Below are positions 34,515 to 45,752 of a stretch of 64,000 bases of DNA, piece by piece. Position 1 is the first letter of the stretch, and the number at the start of each line of letters is the position of its first letter. Source of the DNA: Paralithodes platypus (taxonomy: Eukaryota > Arthropoda > Malacostraca > Decapoda > Lithodidae); contig CM064495.1 in assembly GCA_032716605.1 (NCBI GenBank), positions 43,665,571 through 43,729,570 of the forward strand. The letters run 5' to 3'. A program made the position numbers and the translations under genes. The notes under the pieces were generated by a model, which was not told the origin of the DNA, did not search any database, and saw nothing but the letters and a program-made list of their open reading frames with translations.

Positions 34515-35465
34515 TATCTGAATATTGATACATTTCGTCATTGCCCTGGTCGTTCGAATTATTTCCGGTGGTGGGGGTGGATAACAGTTTCTGGATATTG
34601 ATTCATTTCAGTATTCCTTGTCTTGTGCTAATTTCTGTTAATAAGGTAATATCCAAATATTGATACCGTTCATGACGTCATTCATAGCTTGTATTGATTA
34701 TATATATGGGAGGAAGTGTGTGATTATTGGTACATTGCGTAATTCCCTTGACTGTTTATATTACATTCGGCGTTGGGATTGAAGGAAGTACCGGTATCTC
34801 AATGTTGATACATTTCGTCAACCCATGGCATATGTTAATTAATTGAGGGAGAGCGATTATCTGAATATTGATATATTTATATATCCCGTTGTTAGTTTTC
34901 TTTATTAGTGGAAAAATATGTGTAGGCTACCTGAATATTGATGTTTTTTTTCATATTTGTCCGGCTCATTTTCATTATTGGTGGAATGAAAAACGTTATT
35001 GTGTAATGATGTATTCCGTAATTCCCCGCCTGTTTTTCATATTATCTAAGAGTAGGGGTCGAGGAAATATCTGAATATTTATAGTTTTCATCTTTCTTTG
35101 GGTCGTGTTCGTTATCTGGGCTGCAAGTAACTGAATATTGCTATAGTTCTTCATTCCCTAGGTCATTTCCTTTTACTTCGAGTGTGTGGGTGTGTTAAGT
35201 ATATGAATTTGGATACATGTCGTTTATCCTCGACTTGTGTTCTTCACTTGTGGGAAAGGGAATATCTCAATATTGTTACTTTTCGTCGTTTCCCTGGTAG
35301 TTTTCATTATGTCCGGGTGAGGAGGAGACATTATTATATGAATATTTCTACTTTTCGTCATTCTCTGAATTACATCGATTACTTGAGTTGGAAGGAGTAT
35401 GTGAATATTGGTACATTCGGTCATTCCTTGGTTCGTGTTGATAATATCCGTGATGCGATATATTT
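34515..35465 (+). repeat. ~68-bp degenerate array, partly in-frame
   Basis: At least 14 units are recognised by GAATATTGATACATTTCGTC. Starts at about 34520, 34593, 34655, 34722, 34800, 34863, 34933, 35001, 35073, 35133, 35205, 35268, 35340 and 35403; spacing 60-78 bp. The last six intervals (72, 60, 72, 63, 72, 63) are all multiples of three, and a 99-residue plus-strand frame (35182-35481) runs over most of them. Translated units look like EYLNIDTFRHCPGRSNYF, then YLNIVTFRRFPGSFHYV and EYVNIGTFGHSLVRVDNI. Earlier units are in different frames. No known protein family; expression not supported. Confidence 0.75.
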
Positions 35466-35725
35466 CCTGTTGGAGCCGTGACGTCTGAGCGTCAGCCGCC
35501 AGCCATCCATCAGAGGCTGGCTGGATGGCCGCCCGCCCTGGATGGCGTCAACCGTCTCTGGCCCATAAGTCTCCATAAAAGTGACGCTCGCATTTGATTT
35601 ACAGGCAACGTCTGGCCATTAAATGTGTCGGAGTGAGGGAGGCAAGCATCCGTCAGAGGGGAAATGGCCCTAGGGAGTGGTACCACACCAGCGCTCCGCC
35701 CCAGGCTGTCGCTCCTCCCTCACTC
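35466..35725. promoter_or_regulatory. GC-rich island after the 68-bp array (candidate)
   Basis: Contrasts with its AT-rich surroundings. Contains GACGTCTGAGCGTCAG, a GGCTGGCTGGATGGCCGCCC run and CCATAAGTCTCCATAAAAGT. No open frame of more than chance length crosses it. A function is inferred only from composition. Confidence 0.25.
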
Positions 35726-36110
35726 ACTCCTCCCGCCTTCCCTTACACTCTCTTTCCAAACCTTTCTCTATCTCTTCTTTACACTCATATATTCCTAACT
35801 TCTTTATTTCCATTGTTGACTGACTGGAGGGTTTTATGCGTCGGATTATTACGCAAGTTTGTGTTCTTTATGTAGGTTAATCGTCAAATATAATCTGCCA
35901 AGGATATTAACATTATTTTAGTATGATGCCTCGTTGGAGGGAAACGGAATCCATTAGAAGCGGTTTTAATCCCATTTTACCCTAAGTTATTGTCTCAACT
36001 AATTTTCCGTTTTTAAAGCTTCGTATACAGTAAGTCATGGCTGTACAACATGTGATATATAAACTGTGGCGACGTTAGTATCGCTCTTACCCCTCAATCC
36101 TGCCTAGTGG
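35726..36110. other. No gene seen
   Basis: Pyrimidine-rich start, then AT-rich sequence. Confidence 0.35.
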
Positions 36111-37385
36111 GAGGGGGGAGGTAGAGGGAAGGGGGATGTTATATAGGGGCAGGAGAGAGAGAGAGAGAGAGAGAGCTTTTCACAGGGAAGAAGATATAAA
36201 AGGGAAAGGGAGCTAGAAATTACATAAGAAAGAAGGGCAAGGGAAAAAGGAAGAAAGGGGAGGTAAGGTAAGGTATGATAATAGAGAAAGGGGATGAAAG
36301 GAAAGAGAAGGGAAGGGGAAATGTGTAGGGATAATATTTGAGGGAAAGGGAAGTGGAGAGTGAAAAGAAAGAGACGGAGAGGGAGGTGACATAAACAATA
36401 AAAAGAGAAAAGGGAATAGAAGAAGACACGATAAGAGAGGAAAGAGACAGCGAACCGGGGGTAAGGGGAGGGGGAGATAGAAGGGAAGAATAAGAGAAAG
36501 GAAAGGAAAGAAGGGGGATTGGAATAGGAAAAACAGAAGAAAGGAGAGTGGGATGGGAAGGGGGGCTGTCATTGAAGAGGAAGTAACGAGGGTTAGGAAT
36601 GTATTTTTGAGGAATTTAGGAGACGAAGTACGGTAGCTAAGGAAGAAAATAGTATTAGAAGAGGATTGTTGTAACTATAAGGGGATAAGAAGACAATATA
36701 AAAATAATGAGTAATGGTAAGGTATAGGCATGAACGGCAATAAGGTTACACGTATCTGAATAAGTATTAAACAAACGAGACAATATCATGTTTAAACTTA
36801 CCACGATATATATAGTGCAATTTATAGAAAATAGAGTGACTATAAAGGGACGGTCAACTCGCTTATCAACCAAAAGCAAAAATGGTGTCACGGGAGGATG
36901 AGGATTGAAGTGAGATGGGAATTGAAAGAAGAACTGACTGGAATTAATTAGGGAGAAAGCGAATTAACGCGAACAATGTTGTCATGTTGGTAGGAGTAGG
37001 AGTGTGGTAGCAAGAAAAGAAGCAAGACTAACACAGGAAAGGAAGAGTAGAAGGAGGAGAAGAAGGATAAAGATAGACGCGAAAGAGAATGACAAACTGG
37101 TGGACACAAGACATAATGATACTGAGAGGTTAGGCTGACAAGAAGAGGATAAACGACGAACAGGGAAGAAGTTAGTGAAAGGAGAAAATATAAACTGAGA
37201 ACGAAGTGTAAACAGAGAAGAGAGAAGAAAACACAATTAGAAGGAAAACATGGGATAACCTAACCAGAAAGAGGAGAGAGACTAAAGCAGGCGATAACGG
37301 GGAATGGTACAGATAAAAGAAACAACGGAGTGGCACAGGAACAGAATTAAGGGGATGAGGATAACGTAGAGAAGAAGGCAAGGCA
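36111..37385. repeat. 1.3-kb purine-rich strand-asymmetric tract
   Basis: The plus strand is dominated by A and G (GGGAAAGGG, AGAGAAAAG, GGAAGAAAGG) with (GA)13 at about 36150-36176. A more mixed interval lies at 36600-36900. Minus-strand frames up to 125 residues are Leu/Phe/Ser/Pro artefacts. Confidence 0.75.
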
Positions 37386-37409
37386 AGAATGACAGGGGGG
37401 GGGAGAGGG

Positions 37410-37530
37410 GCGATGTGTGTGTGTGTGTGTGTGCGTGTGTATGTGTGTGTGGAAGGGGGCGAGGCAGAGAGGGGGACGGGGAGGAAGAGGGGGCGTTCTG
37501 GAGGGGAGAGAAAGCCCCCCCCCCCCCTCC
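37410..37530. repeat. (GT)n tract and C13
   Basis: GT-rich 37415-37452. A run of 13 C at 37515-37527. Overlapping Cys-Val frames are artefacts. Confidence 0.9.
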
Positions 37531-37559
37531 CCAAGTCGTCCTGCACCACATTATCCGCT

Positions 37560-38660
37560 TTGTTTATGTAACGCCTCTCCTGATTGGTCGAGTTGCCGCC
37601 CGGCCCTCATACCTAACACATTTTTCCTCCTCATACTTGGGTGTTTAGGTGGTGGTGGTGGTAGGGCTTGGTGGTGGTGGTGGTGATTAATGGTGGTGGT
37701 GGGGATTAATGGTGGTGTTGGGTGTTAATGGTGGTGGTAGGGGTATTAGGAAAACGGTGGCGGTGATAGTGATGTCGAGAGTGGTGTTGGTATTAACCTA
37801 ACACCCTTTTCCTCCTAATTCTTGGGTGTTTAGGTTATGTTGTAGTGGGGGAAATTGTGGTGATAGTGATGGTGGAGGCAGTGGTAGTGGTGTGTGTATA
37901 AGTGTAACGGTGGTAGTGTTAGTGGTGGAGGTAATGGTGGTGAGCAAGGGGAGTTACGGTGGGGGTGATGGTGCTGGTAGTAGTAATAATGGTAGAGATG
38001 ACTGTTGGTAATGATGGTTTATTGTCGGTGGTGAGAATGGGATGGTTGTACCGTTCTGGGTGGTTATGGTGATAGTAGTGCAGTACTGATGGTGATGTTA
38101 TTAGTGGGGATTGTGGTAATAATGTGGTGGTTGGAGGTGGTTGTATTGGTGGTGGTGGTAGTCAGAGTGATGAGAAGTTTGATGGTTGTTGAATTGGTGG
38201 GAATTGTGTTTTAGTTGTGGTTGTTGTTACTGTACCTTTATTTTTATTTATGGTGATAATGATAACGGTGGTGGTAGGTATGATAGGTCAAGTTGCTGCC
38301 AGGTCGTAATATCTACATTTTTTCTCCTCATACTTGGTTGTTATGTGATGGTGTAGTTGGGAGTGTTAGTGGTGATTGTTAGGGCAATGATGGTAGTGGA
38401 GGTGGTGATGGGGTGCAGTGATCGTGATGTTGGTGAAAGTGGTGAGGGTTGTGATGGTGCTAATGGTGGTGGTGGTGGTGGAATAATGGTGATATTGAGA
38501 ATGATAGTGGTGAGAGCTGTAACGGTGATGACAGCTGTGATGGTGGTGAGTGAAGTTGGCTGTTATGTTCTTAGTGAGGTAGATACATTGGTGTTGATGC
38601 TGGTGGTGATGAGTTATACAGTAGGTATGGAGGGAATTTTGGTGGTGAGTTATTCTATTT
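37560..38660. repeat. TGG-rich repeats with a recurring 40-bp leader
   Basis: The leader CTAACACATTTTTCCTCCTC then ATACTTGGGTGTTTAGG occurs at about 37612, in variant form at about 37797 and again at about 38310, each followed by imperfect TGG/TGA/TGT trinucleotides. A further shared word GGTCGAGTTGCCGCC / GGTCAAGTTGCTGCC precedes the first and third copies. The 127-residue frame at 38357-38740 is Val/Met/Gly-rich and repeat-derived. Confidence 0.7.
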
Positions 38661-39075
38661 TAATTGTGTTTTTAGTTTTACCTAATGATTGTTTGGGGAT
38701 TAATCAACCTGACGAATCAATGACGTTTAATGATCATTAATTATTTTCGTAAATGTAGTCGCGGATATTATGTGATCTTCCTTATGTTTTTCCATTTAAT
38801 TTGTCTGCGTGCTACGCAGAGCGCGAATATATTATAATCACCCCTGTGTGTTCGTATGTATGTGTGGCACTGTGTGTGTGCGTGCAAAATGTTTCTATTA
38901 TTGACGAAAGGAAGTTTACGAAACAATTATCAATTAGTCAGTTATTTCATTTGATCAGCCTGCATATCTGATATACTTCAGTTAAGATTGGGTGACCCCT
39001 CGTTTCCCACGGGGCCACAACCCCCACAATCTATATTTTATTAATTTCACCACAACACCAAACACCCCCAATGAA
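38661..39075. other. No gene seen
   Basis: Mixed sequence with CTGCGTGCTACGCAGAGCGC at about 38803. No coding signal. Confidence 0.35.
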
Positions 39076-39089
39076 ATTAATTAAAGTAT

Positions 39090-39172
39090 ATATGATCCGC
39101 CGGGATTCGAATCCGGGTTATCACACACAGATTTTTGCCACCTTAACCATTACACCACCAGGACGATGTGAA
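39090..39172 (-). mobile_element. tRNA-derived SINE head or tRNA pseudogene
   Basis: The minus strand holds TGGTGTAATGGTTAAGGTGG (internal promoter A box, D-arm) about 35 bp before GGATTCGAATCC (39103-39114, B box, T-loop). A clean acceptor stem and anticodon stem cannot be formed, so it is not a functional tRNA by eye. Confidence 0.6.
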
Positions 39173-39534
39173 CCTCACAAGTATTTAGCCACAAGGCCAC
39201 AACGCACTGGCTTGCTTCGTTACCGCCGTATGCCACACGCGTGCAAGAGTACATACTTATCAGAGGCGCGGTATAGGCCTAGTTTGTTTGTGATTCTATT
39301 TGATACAGAATTACTAAAACAAAACTACGAACTAAATTGGATATTTATGTCCTTTTGGTACCCATGTAGAAGCTATTACCCTTTTGCTAAGAGTTGATGA
39401 CCCATCGCACCCCTCACCTCCATTAATGACCCTATACCCCGTGTAATGTGAATGAATGAATATTAATTGATTTCCACGATAGCCTACTCATTGTACCTCT
39501 TAATGCAACTCTAACACCTCGCACCCAACATTAC

Positions 39535-39715
39535 TGTTCGGGTATATCCACTAGCTACCAATGGGGATTCGAAACCCGGTCGTTCAAATGAGAGTCCAGG
39601 GTATTACAACTGCACCATTCTGGCTTTAAAACCAAAGGGGAGCATTGAAAACGCCCTTGGATCTCATCTGATAGACTGGGGTTTGAATCCCAACTGTTAG
39701 CTAGTGAACTTGAAG
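39535..39715. repeat. Inverted pair of tRNA-like SINE heads
   Basis: Minus strand: CTGGACTCTCATTTGAACGA, then CGGGTTTCGAATCCCCATTG and TAGCTAGTG (39535-39640). Plus strand: CTTGGATCTCATCTGATAGA, then CTGGGGTTTGAATCCCAACT and TAGCTAGTG (39650-39715). The two share order and spacing in opposite orientation; the plus copy lacks a clear A box. Confidence 0.6.
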
Positions 39716-39879
39716 ATAATTGTATTGATGATAGGGATTTAACCCCCCGAAAATCTACAACATTATATCTTTGGATAAACAGGGACGTTATTGAATGTAT
39801 TCATTGTGTACCTAAATATATATAGCTACCTTTTGTTGATGTGTGTATAAGCTCAGTGGAGTGTGGGGAATTTTACACC
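39716..39879. other. No gene seen
   Basis: Short AT-rich spacer. Confidence 0.3.
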
Positions 39880-40067
39880 TTTTCATTATATTCTGGCAAA
39901 TATTAAACGATTTTATTCGGTTTAGGAAGGTTCTCTAGCAATTATAAGGCTTCAAACTATCTCAATCAACCCTTTTAACTACCCCAGATCCTTCCTAAGC
40001 TACATATAATTATTTGATTATAGCTAGAATATAATATAATAGACGTCGCTGGTACAGAAAGGGTTAA
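39880..40067. mobile_element. TTAA MITE family B, copy
   Basis: The internal word TATTAAACGATTTTATTCGG mirrors the right-hand CTAGAATATAATA zone. The right end GACGTCGCTGGTACAGAAAG then GGTTAA (to 40067) is well preserved; the left tip has decayed. Confidence 0.7.
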
Positions 40068-40112
40068 AACTATCCTTGTCATTATTCTGTTACTTGTCCT
40101 TTTCGCTTGCCC

Positions 40113-40479
40113 TTAAGGAAGTAGTGCTTGGTTTTGATCGATATATTTTTCTATTAATTTATTTTTGAGTTTCCTCACTAGACCTCCATCAAGCTTGGGA
40201 AAAAACCCTAGACCTCATTTCAAGATAAATTTGTACATTTTTCGGTAGAAGAATGTCCCGGCCAAAGGGCGGTTCCTTCTAAAATTAGATGCTCGCTTTC
40301 GCTAGCCAGGAAAAAATCGACACCTAAAGGGCACGGAAGGTCTTAATATTGACAACAAAATGAGGCGAAAGGTCTCAAAATCGCCAAACTAACGGAACGA
40401 ACGTCTTAAAATCCTCAAAACTAATATGCTGAACATAAGGGAGAAGGGGGTCCAGAAAAAGCGAGTACTAACCCCTTAA
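40113..40479 (+). mobile_element. TTAA MITE family C, copy 3
   Basis: Starts TTAAGGAAGTAGTGCTTGG and ends GTACTAACCCCTTAA, inverted termini of about 15 bp. Contains CTAGACCTCCATCAAGCTTG, CCCGGCCAAAGGGCGG and CTCGCTTTCGCTAGCCAGG. The arrangement is colinear with 57279-57604. Confidence 0.75.
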
Positions 40480-41125
40480 AACAATAGTTCAGTAATGTTA
40501 TATACAGTAATATTATTTGTTTAACATATTAGAGTACGGTATATCACCTTGTGATCTTTCCAATTATTTTATTGTGCAAATATATTCTTAATGGTACTAG
40601 TTATATAGAATATATGTTAGTACCGTAATCTTAATGATAATATTAAAACAACAATATAACATATTTTTTAGGATTAATATTTTAGGAGCAATATTTTATT
40701 ATATAATACTAGCTATATATCTATATAAAAATAAATAACTAAAAAACAGACTTCATTAATCAAATTATAGTCTAGCTCTAAGGTTGTATATTATCTCGCT
40801 ATTAAAACTCATAAATATAATTACTAGCATATATACGATAAGCTCTGTAACAGTCGGATGCGTGGTCAATTGTTCCTTAAATTTGGCTATCACTTTCAAT
40901 TTGAAGGGAGACTAAGTAGAAAGTTCCGCCTTGTATCTCTTTCCATTTAAAATAAGAAAAAATATAAAATATAACTAGAAGGCAAGATCCACAGGTTCCA
41001 CAGGTCGGTTATATGGTGGCCTCATCACCACGCCCCCGTTAAGCTTGTTACCCACTTGTTTCATCCGGTAGTCGTTACCAACAGTCGTATTACCAGCCTC
41101 TTTCTTTATCACGGGGATTTCCGCA
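40480..41125. other. AT-rich, no gene confirmed
   Basis: Very AT-rich to 40980. An 83-residue minus-strand frame (40975-41226, starting MDRNCNAAAAQPYGE) has mixed composition and is not obviously repeat-derived, but no domain is recognised. Confidence 0.3.
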
Positions 41126-41940
41126 AAGCCTCGTTTAACCAACATATTCCCGGCCCTCCCAAAATCCTCTCCACCAAATATTTCGCCGTAGGGTTGCGCG
41201 GCGGCGGCGTTGCAATTTCGGTCCATCAGTTTTTATTAAGAAGTTGTTGATAATGCAAGTTTAGGTGGGTGGCTCGGCAGGTGTAGTGTTTCTGGGTGTG
41301 CGCAGGTTAGCGGGTCTCAAGTCTGAGGGGAAGCGACGGCCCGTCTCCCCCAAGACCCAAGTGAGGGGAGCAGCCTAATGAGGGAGGACCGCCTGAAACC
41401 CGACCCGTGTACCTCGAATATTCATCACTAGTCGAGCGCTAATAGCATTTGTTCATTTTAATTCCCGACTCTCACTTTGCCTGCACAAACTCCCGTTTTC
41501 TCGCGCGGCCTCTCGCTAACGTTTTCGGCCCTGAGAGGCCTCGGCACAAGGGTGGGTTTGCCTCGCATGCCTGACGTTATGAAGACCAGCGCCCGGAGGA
41601 TTATCTTCCCTGTGTTTTTAAGGCATAAGGTCGAGTTTAGTCGTGAGGCGGTGCGGTAATCTCTTCTGCAGGAGGGAGTGTGGTGGGGCTGATGCGAGGT
41701 GGCAGACGCGAGGCGACCTGCCTGTTTGTATCTGGCGGCGGCGACGGGGCCCTTCATGGGTAATATGGCCCGCCGGGGTAATTGTTCCCAACCCCCTACA
41801 AACTTTGTGTCCCCCGCGGGGCCTCCGGGGCAGTGGGGGGAGCAGTGCGGGGGAGGGAGAGGGAGAGGGAGAGGCTGGGGAGCTCTAGGTGAGGGAGAGG
41901 GAGTGTCTTGGAGAGAGGACCTGTGACGCATTATTAGCGA
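41126..41940. promoter_or_regulatory. CpG-rich island
   Basis: About 800 bp with many CpG (GGTTGCGCGGCGGCGGCG, TCTCGCGCGGCCTCTCGC, GGCGGCGGCGACGGGG) in an otherwise CpG-poor AT-rich region. Long frames exist on both strands at once (157 residues minus at 41458-41931, 81 and 75 plus), as expected for stop-poor GC-rich DNA. None shows a domain. It could be an unmethylated promoter/first exon of an unseen gene or a GC-rich repeat. This is the best candidate in the window for single-copy functional DNA. Confidence 0.35.
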
Positions 41941-42008
41941 GAGGAAGAGGATATTACCTTTATGTGGGGGAGGTGTGAGGAATACTTAAGTTTAGCTAGC
42001 TACGAAAT

Positions 42009-42185
<177 letters not shown>

Positions 42186-43548
42186 TTATTTATTAAATTT
42201 ATTTATATAAGGAAGAGGTGTTAGTGTTAATCATGCCATATATAATATTGTTATGTTACATGTGGAAAATATACAATACTCAGAACAAACACAGGTAGTA
42301 GGACACTGCTCATAGGGGCAGAATAAGTATTATGTTGTTTTTGTACCGAAGTATTTGTTCCTGTTTAATATTTTTTCAACATAAAGGCTAAAATGGTTCA
42401 CACTTGTAATTTGTATACGAAAGATCTGCCAAGGATTTGTTTTACCTTTTAAGTAGGCATGTTCCAGGTCGCGGATATATAGTGTGATTCTCGTGATTAA
42501 TAACTTGAATCGAGGTGTTCATTGATAAAATCCAAAATCATACATTTGCCCAATGAGGCCATCCAAGATACACAGGTGGAAATAGTAAGGATGTTGGATG
42601 GCCCCGATGAGCCTGGCAAAATTTTAGATGATCACAATGCCCCGTTTCTAACCATCAGTCACACGATAGGCTAAAATATTGGACAACAGAACTTAAGTGA
42701 GCGCCCTTATAATTTCAGAGTTCTGCCCGTTTTAAGTTATTTAATGTTGTTGCTCTGTAGTAAGTAATTGTATTTATCTATGCTCGGAAGTTGAAACATC
42801 GCCCATTGAATTACAAAATACTTTAGGCTCCAATTGCAAAGTTGAAATAGTTAAAGTACCTTGTATAGTTTCGATACAGGTACAAATGAGTTCTTATCAG
42901 CTGATAAACAGCTTGAACAATATATTGTTAAGTACGAACAATTAATAGGAAATTTGTACTTTTCACCAACTTTGATTCACCTTAGAGTAATAAGACTCTA
43001 CGTACACTACTGTAGCGACAGCAACAACTGTGTGTTCTTAATGGTCAATTTATGATATCAGTGTGTAATTATTTATATACAATAATAAATATTTGAAAAA
43101 GGAGTTTTAAGTGGATACAGTATTTTGTAGAGAGCCTTATGTCAGTAAAGAAAATAATTGGATGGTAAAGCATTAATGTTTCCTATCGTTATTATTTGTA
43201 TTGTCACTTATGTTTATAGAAATACCCATCCAAAATCTATGGAATTGTAAACCCACGTTTAACAACTATCCCACTTCTCATGAAAATACAAACAAGTTTT
43301 TACCAAGATATTGACTTGTAATTATTATTATAAATATTTTCAGTTGGAGTGATCCAGTTAGCCTTTATACATAAATGTACATCATAAGCGTCTCTAATTT
43401 CTGTTAACCAGGTATTGGCCAAATATGATCAGAAGTTGAGTAAAATAGAGAAAATGTCGACTTTGTCATACCTAGGGTCAATAAGACTGTTCTCATGGAG
43501 AAACAGCGCCAGCTGGTAAATGAAATAGGTTTGTCAACACGTGGTTTC
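42186..43548. other. No gene seen
   Basis: 1.4 kb of AT-rich DNA. The frame at 42861-43055 has no domain. No recognisable repeat. Confidence 0.4.
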
Positions 43549-43562
43549 TTAAAAGTATCGTT

Positions 43563-44082
43563 GTTGTTGTTGTTGTTCCCCAAGCTGCCTGGCCGAACAG
43601 CCCCAAGGCTCCGAGCAAGGCTAAGGCCATAACCGAGCACCCCCACAGAACCCTCCCTGCCGACCACAATAAAGCCTGGGTGACCGAAGCCACTCCATGG
43701 CGGGGAGCTGAGGAGGGTGCGGAAACGCCCGAGAAACCAAAGACCCACCCAGGGCCCTGTGCCCCTCAGCAATTATGAAGAGAAAGTTGAGGGGCAAAGG
43801 AAAAATGTGACGCTTTGGCTTCCAATCATGGTAGATTGGGAGGTCAATCCACGGAATAGACGCCGTCACTTGAGATCTAGAAAATATATAAGTAAGAGGA
43901 ACAGTCAGAGTAAGCTATGGGTATGGCAGAGATCGCTCAGTTCTCACTCTGATAGACCAGCCCATCACCACATGACTAGAACCCAATCCTCTCAGCATCA
44001 ACTAGGAAAGGCCCTAGAAAGCCGCCTTTGGCGGGGGGATAGCTCCCCTATTTCAACCCCTTTCGGGGTTGGGCACCCGCAG
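43563..44082 (-). mobile_element. AAC-tailed SINE-like retroposon, copy 2
   Basis: 520 bp, colinear with 18772-19290 with only scattered differences. Perfect 14-bp target-site duplications TTAAAAGTATCGTT lie at 43549-43562 and 44083-44096. The plus strand begins with (GTT)n and ends GGGTTGGGCACCCGC. Frames of 66-136 residues on both strands recur in both copies only because the DNA is so similar. No retroelement protein motif is present. Confidence 0.85.
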
Positions 44083-44096
44083 TTAAAAGTATCGTT

Positions 44097-44580
44097 AAAG
44101 CCATCACCTCATAGAAAAGTACCCTGACTGCCTTGGAACAACACATTTATTGACATGTCTTTGGATTCAGCTTTATATTCAGTTCAATTTGTTCACTAAT
44201 TTATCATATGAATTGGAGACAAATAAGTTATGTTTATTGTAAAGAGTGAAAAAATGGTGTAGGCAAAGAGAGAGAGATGCAACACGACCTTCGATGTGAC
44301 CGTACCCATGTTAATTTACATATAATGAAGATAACAAAAAGTGTTGGTGTATCCTCACGTCTCTTGCCCCGACCACCGCCTCTCACCAGCGGCCATACAG
44401 GTAATAGCCAAAAATTTGTTGGAATCGATCACAGCCGTCTGTAGGGAGAGTTGAGTCACACTTGTTTGTCTGGGGGTAGTTTTTTGGGTATCCCCAGGTC
44501 GAAAAAGGAAAGCTTTTCCCCCGCAACTTTAGATCCGCAACATGTTGAAACTATATTGCACTGACTTGACATACAGTTCA
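44097..44580. other. No gene seen
   Basis: Mixed sequence; a GC-richer patch at 44355-44525 without open frames. Confidence 0.35.

Positions 44581-44634
<54 letters not shown>
44581..44634. repeat. (ATT)n microsatellite
   Basis: About 18 ATT units. Confidence 0.95.
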
Positions 44635-44635
<1 letters not shown>

Positions 44636-44734
44636 TTACATATATTTATTTATTTATTTAATTATTTAGTTTTAGTTTTTAGTTTCCTCGTGACTTTAAT
44701 GTCGCCAAATTTTCGAAAGACTTGTTGACAATAA

Positions 44735-44938
44735 TTAACCCTATGAAGATTATGATGCTCTTTGACAGTTCATTAGATGAATATATACAATTTAAGAAGG
44801 ATATTCGAGAATTGTAAGGGTAAAAACTATCTCGGTTAATCCTCTGACTTCCATTTACACTTCCTATTTTGAAAAAAGATCGTCTAGTAATAGCCAAAAA
44901 CTTAAAAGAAATGCGTCATTGTATCTAACAAGGGTTAA
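44735..44938. mobile_element. TTAA MITE family B, copy
   Basis: Both TTAA boundaries are intact (44735-44738 and 44935-44938). TTAACCCTATGAAGATTATG at the left is the mirror of the right end ATTGTATCTAACAAGGGTTAA. The subterminal GATGAATATAT / CGTCTAGTAATAGCC zones match the family order. Confidence 0.75.
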
Positions 44939-45221
44939 ATCGAGTATAGTTTGTGTTAGATGTCACTAGTTTATTGGATTTGTTTTGTTTTGCTGATATG
45001 TTATTTTTATTATGATATGTTGCTCTCCTGTACACGGTGATCTACTGGGATAACCATGCTACATGGTGCTCTGGAGAAAATTCGTACGATAATAACAGGA
45101 AAGTTATCTCCAGGAAATTTAACGAGACCAAATTAAAGTTATTGTTTTCCACAAGAAAATCAATCTGCGTCATATTCATTAGCTTAACCTTGGCTAGGTC
45201 AGATGAGGCTGTGGTATTATT

Positions 45222-45515
45222 GGCGTCATTAATTATTGTAACCTACCCCTTTTTTATTGGCGTCATTAATTATTGTAACCTACCCCTTATTTATTGGCGT
45301 CATTAATTATTGTAACCTACCCCTTTTTTATTGGCGTCATTAATTATTGTAACCTACCCCTTATTTATTGGCGTCATTAATTATTGTAACCTACCCCTTT
45401 TTTATTGGCGTCATTAATTATTGTAACCTACCCCTTTTTTATTGGCGTCATTAATTATTGTAACCTACCCCTTTTTTATTGGCGTCATTAATTATTGTAA
45501 CCTACCCCTTTTTTC
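45222..45515. repeat. 37-bp minisatellite, 8 units
   Basis: GGCGTCATTAATTATTGTAA then CCTACCCCTTWTTTATT. Units start at 45222, 45259, 45296, 45333, 45370, 45407, 45444 and 45481, exactly 37 bp each. The only variation seen is TTTTTT versus TTATTT in the A/T tail, so it is young. Confidence 0.97.
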
Positions 45516-45555
45516 GAGTCTCATTTTGTCTGGTGCCCTTTTCCCAAACCTGTGT

Positions 45556-45692
45556 CTGGTATAGTCTTGATATCGTAATATGCGCGGAATCTCGGTGTGA
45601 GCATCCTATGTTCCAATCCTTGGAGTGCCACATGTGTTTGTTGATTTCATTAATTGAGCTTAGAAGTAAAGTTGGTTGGTGACAAAATATCA
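45556..45692 (+). mobile_element. tRNA-derived SINE, copy 1
   Basis: TATAGTCTTGATATCGTAAT leads into GCGCGGAATCTCGGTGTGAG and the B-box-like TGTTCCAATCC, then TTGGAGTGCCACATGTGTTT and a 3' body ending ACAAAATATCAACAG. Colinear with 54881-55050. Confidence 0.7.
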
Positions 45693-45752
45693 ACAGTACC
45701 ATCCTTCTACCTTCTCTTTAGATTTGTATGCATGGCTGCTACTGTGAAGGAG

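Noticed and set aside
39090..39172. Functional tRNA gene
   Set aside because: A and B boxes are present but acceptor and anticodon stems do not pair properly; treated as a SINE head or pseudogene.
41458..41931. 157-residue minus-strand frame in the CpG island
   Set aside because: Overlaps equally long frames on the other strand, Pro/Arg-rich composition from GC content, no domain; kept only as an island.
45222..45515. CRISPR-like regularly spaced repeat
   Set aside because: Units are contiguous 37-bp copies without unique spacers; it is a minisatellite in a eukaryotic context.
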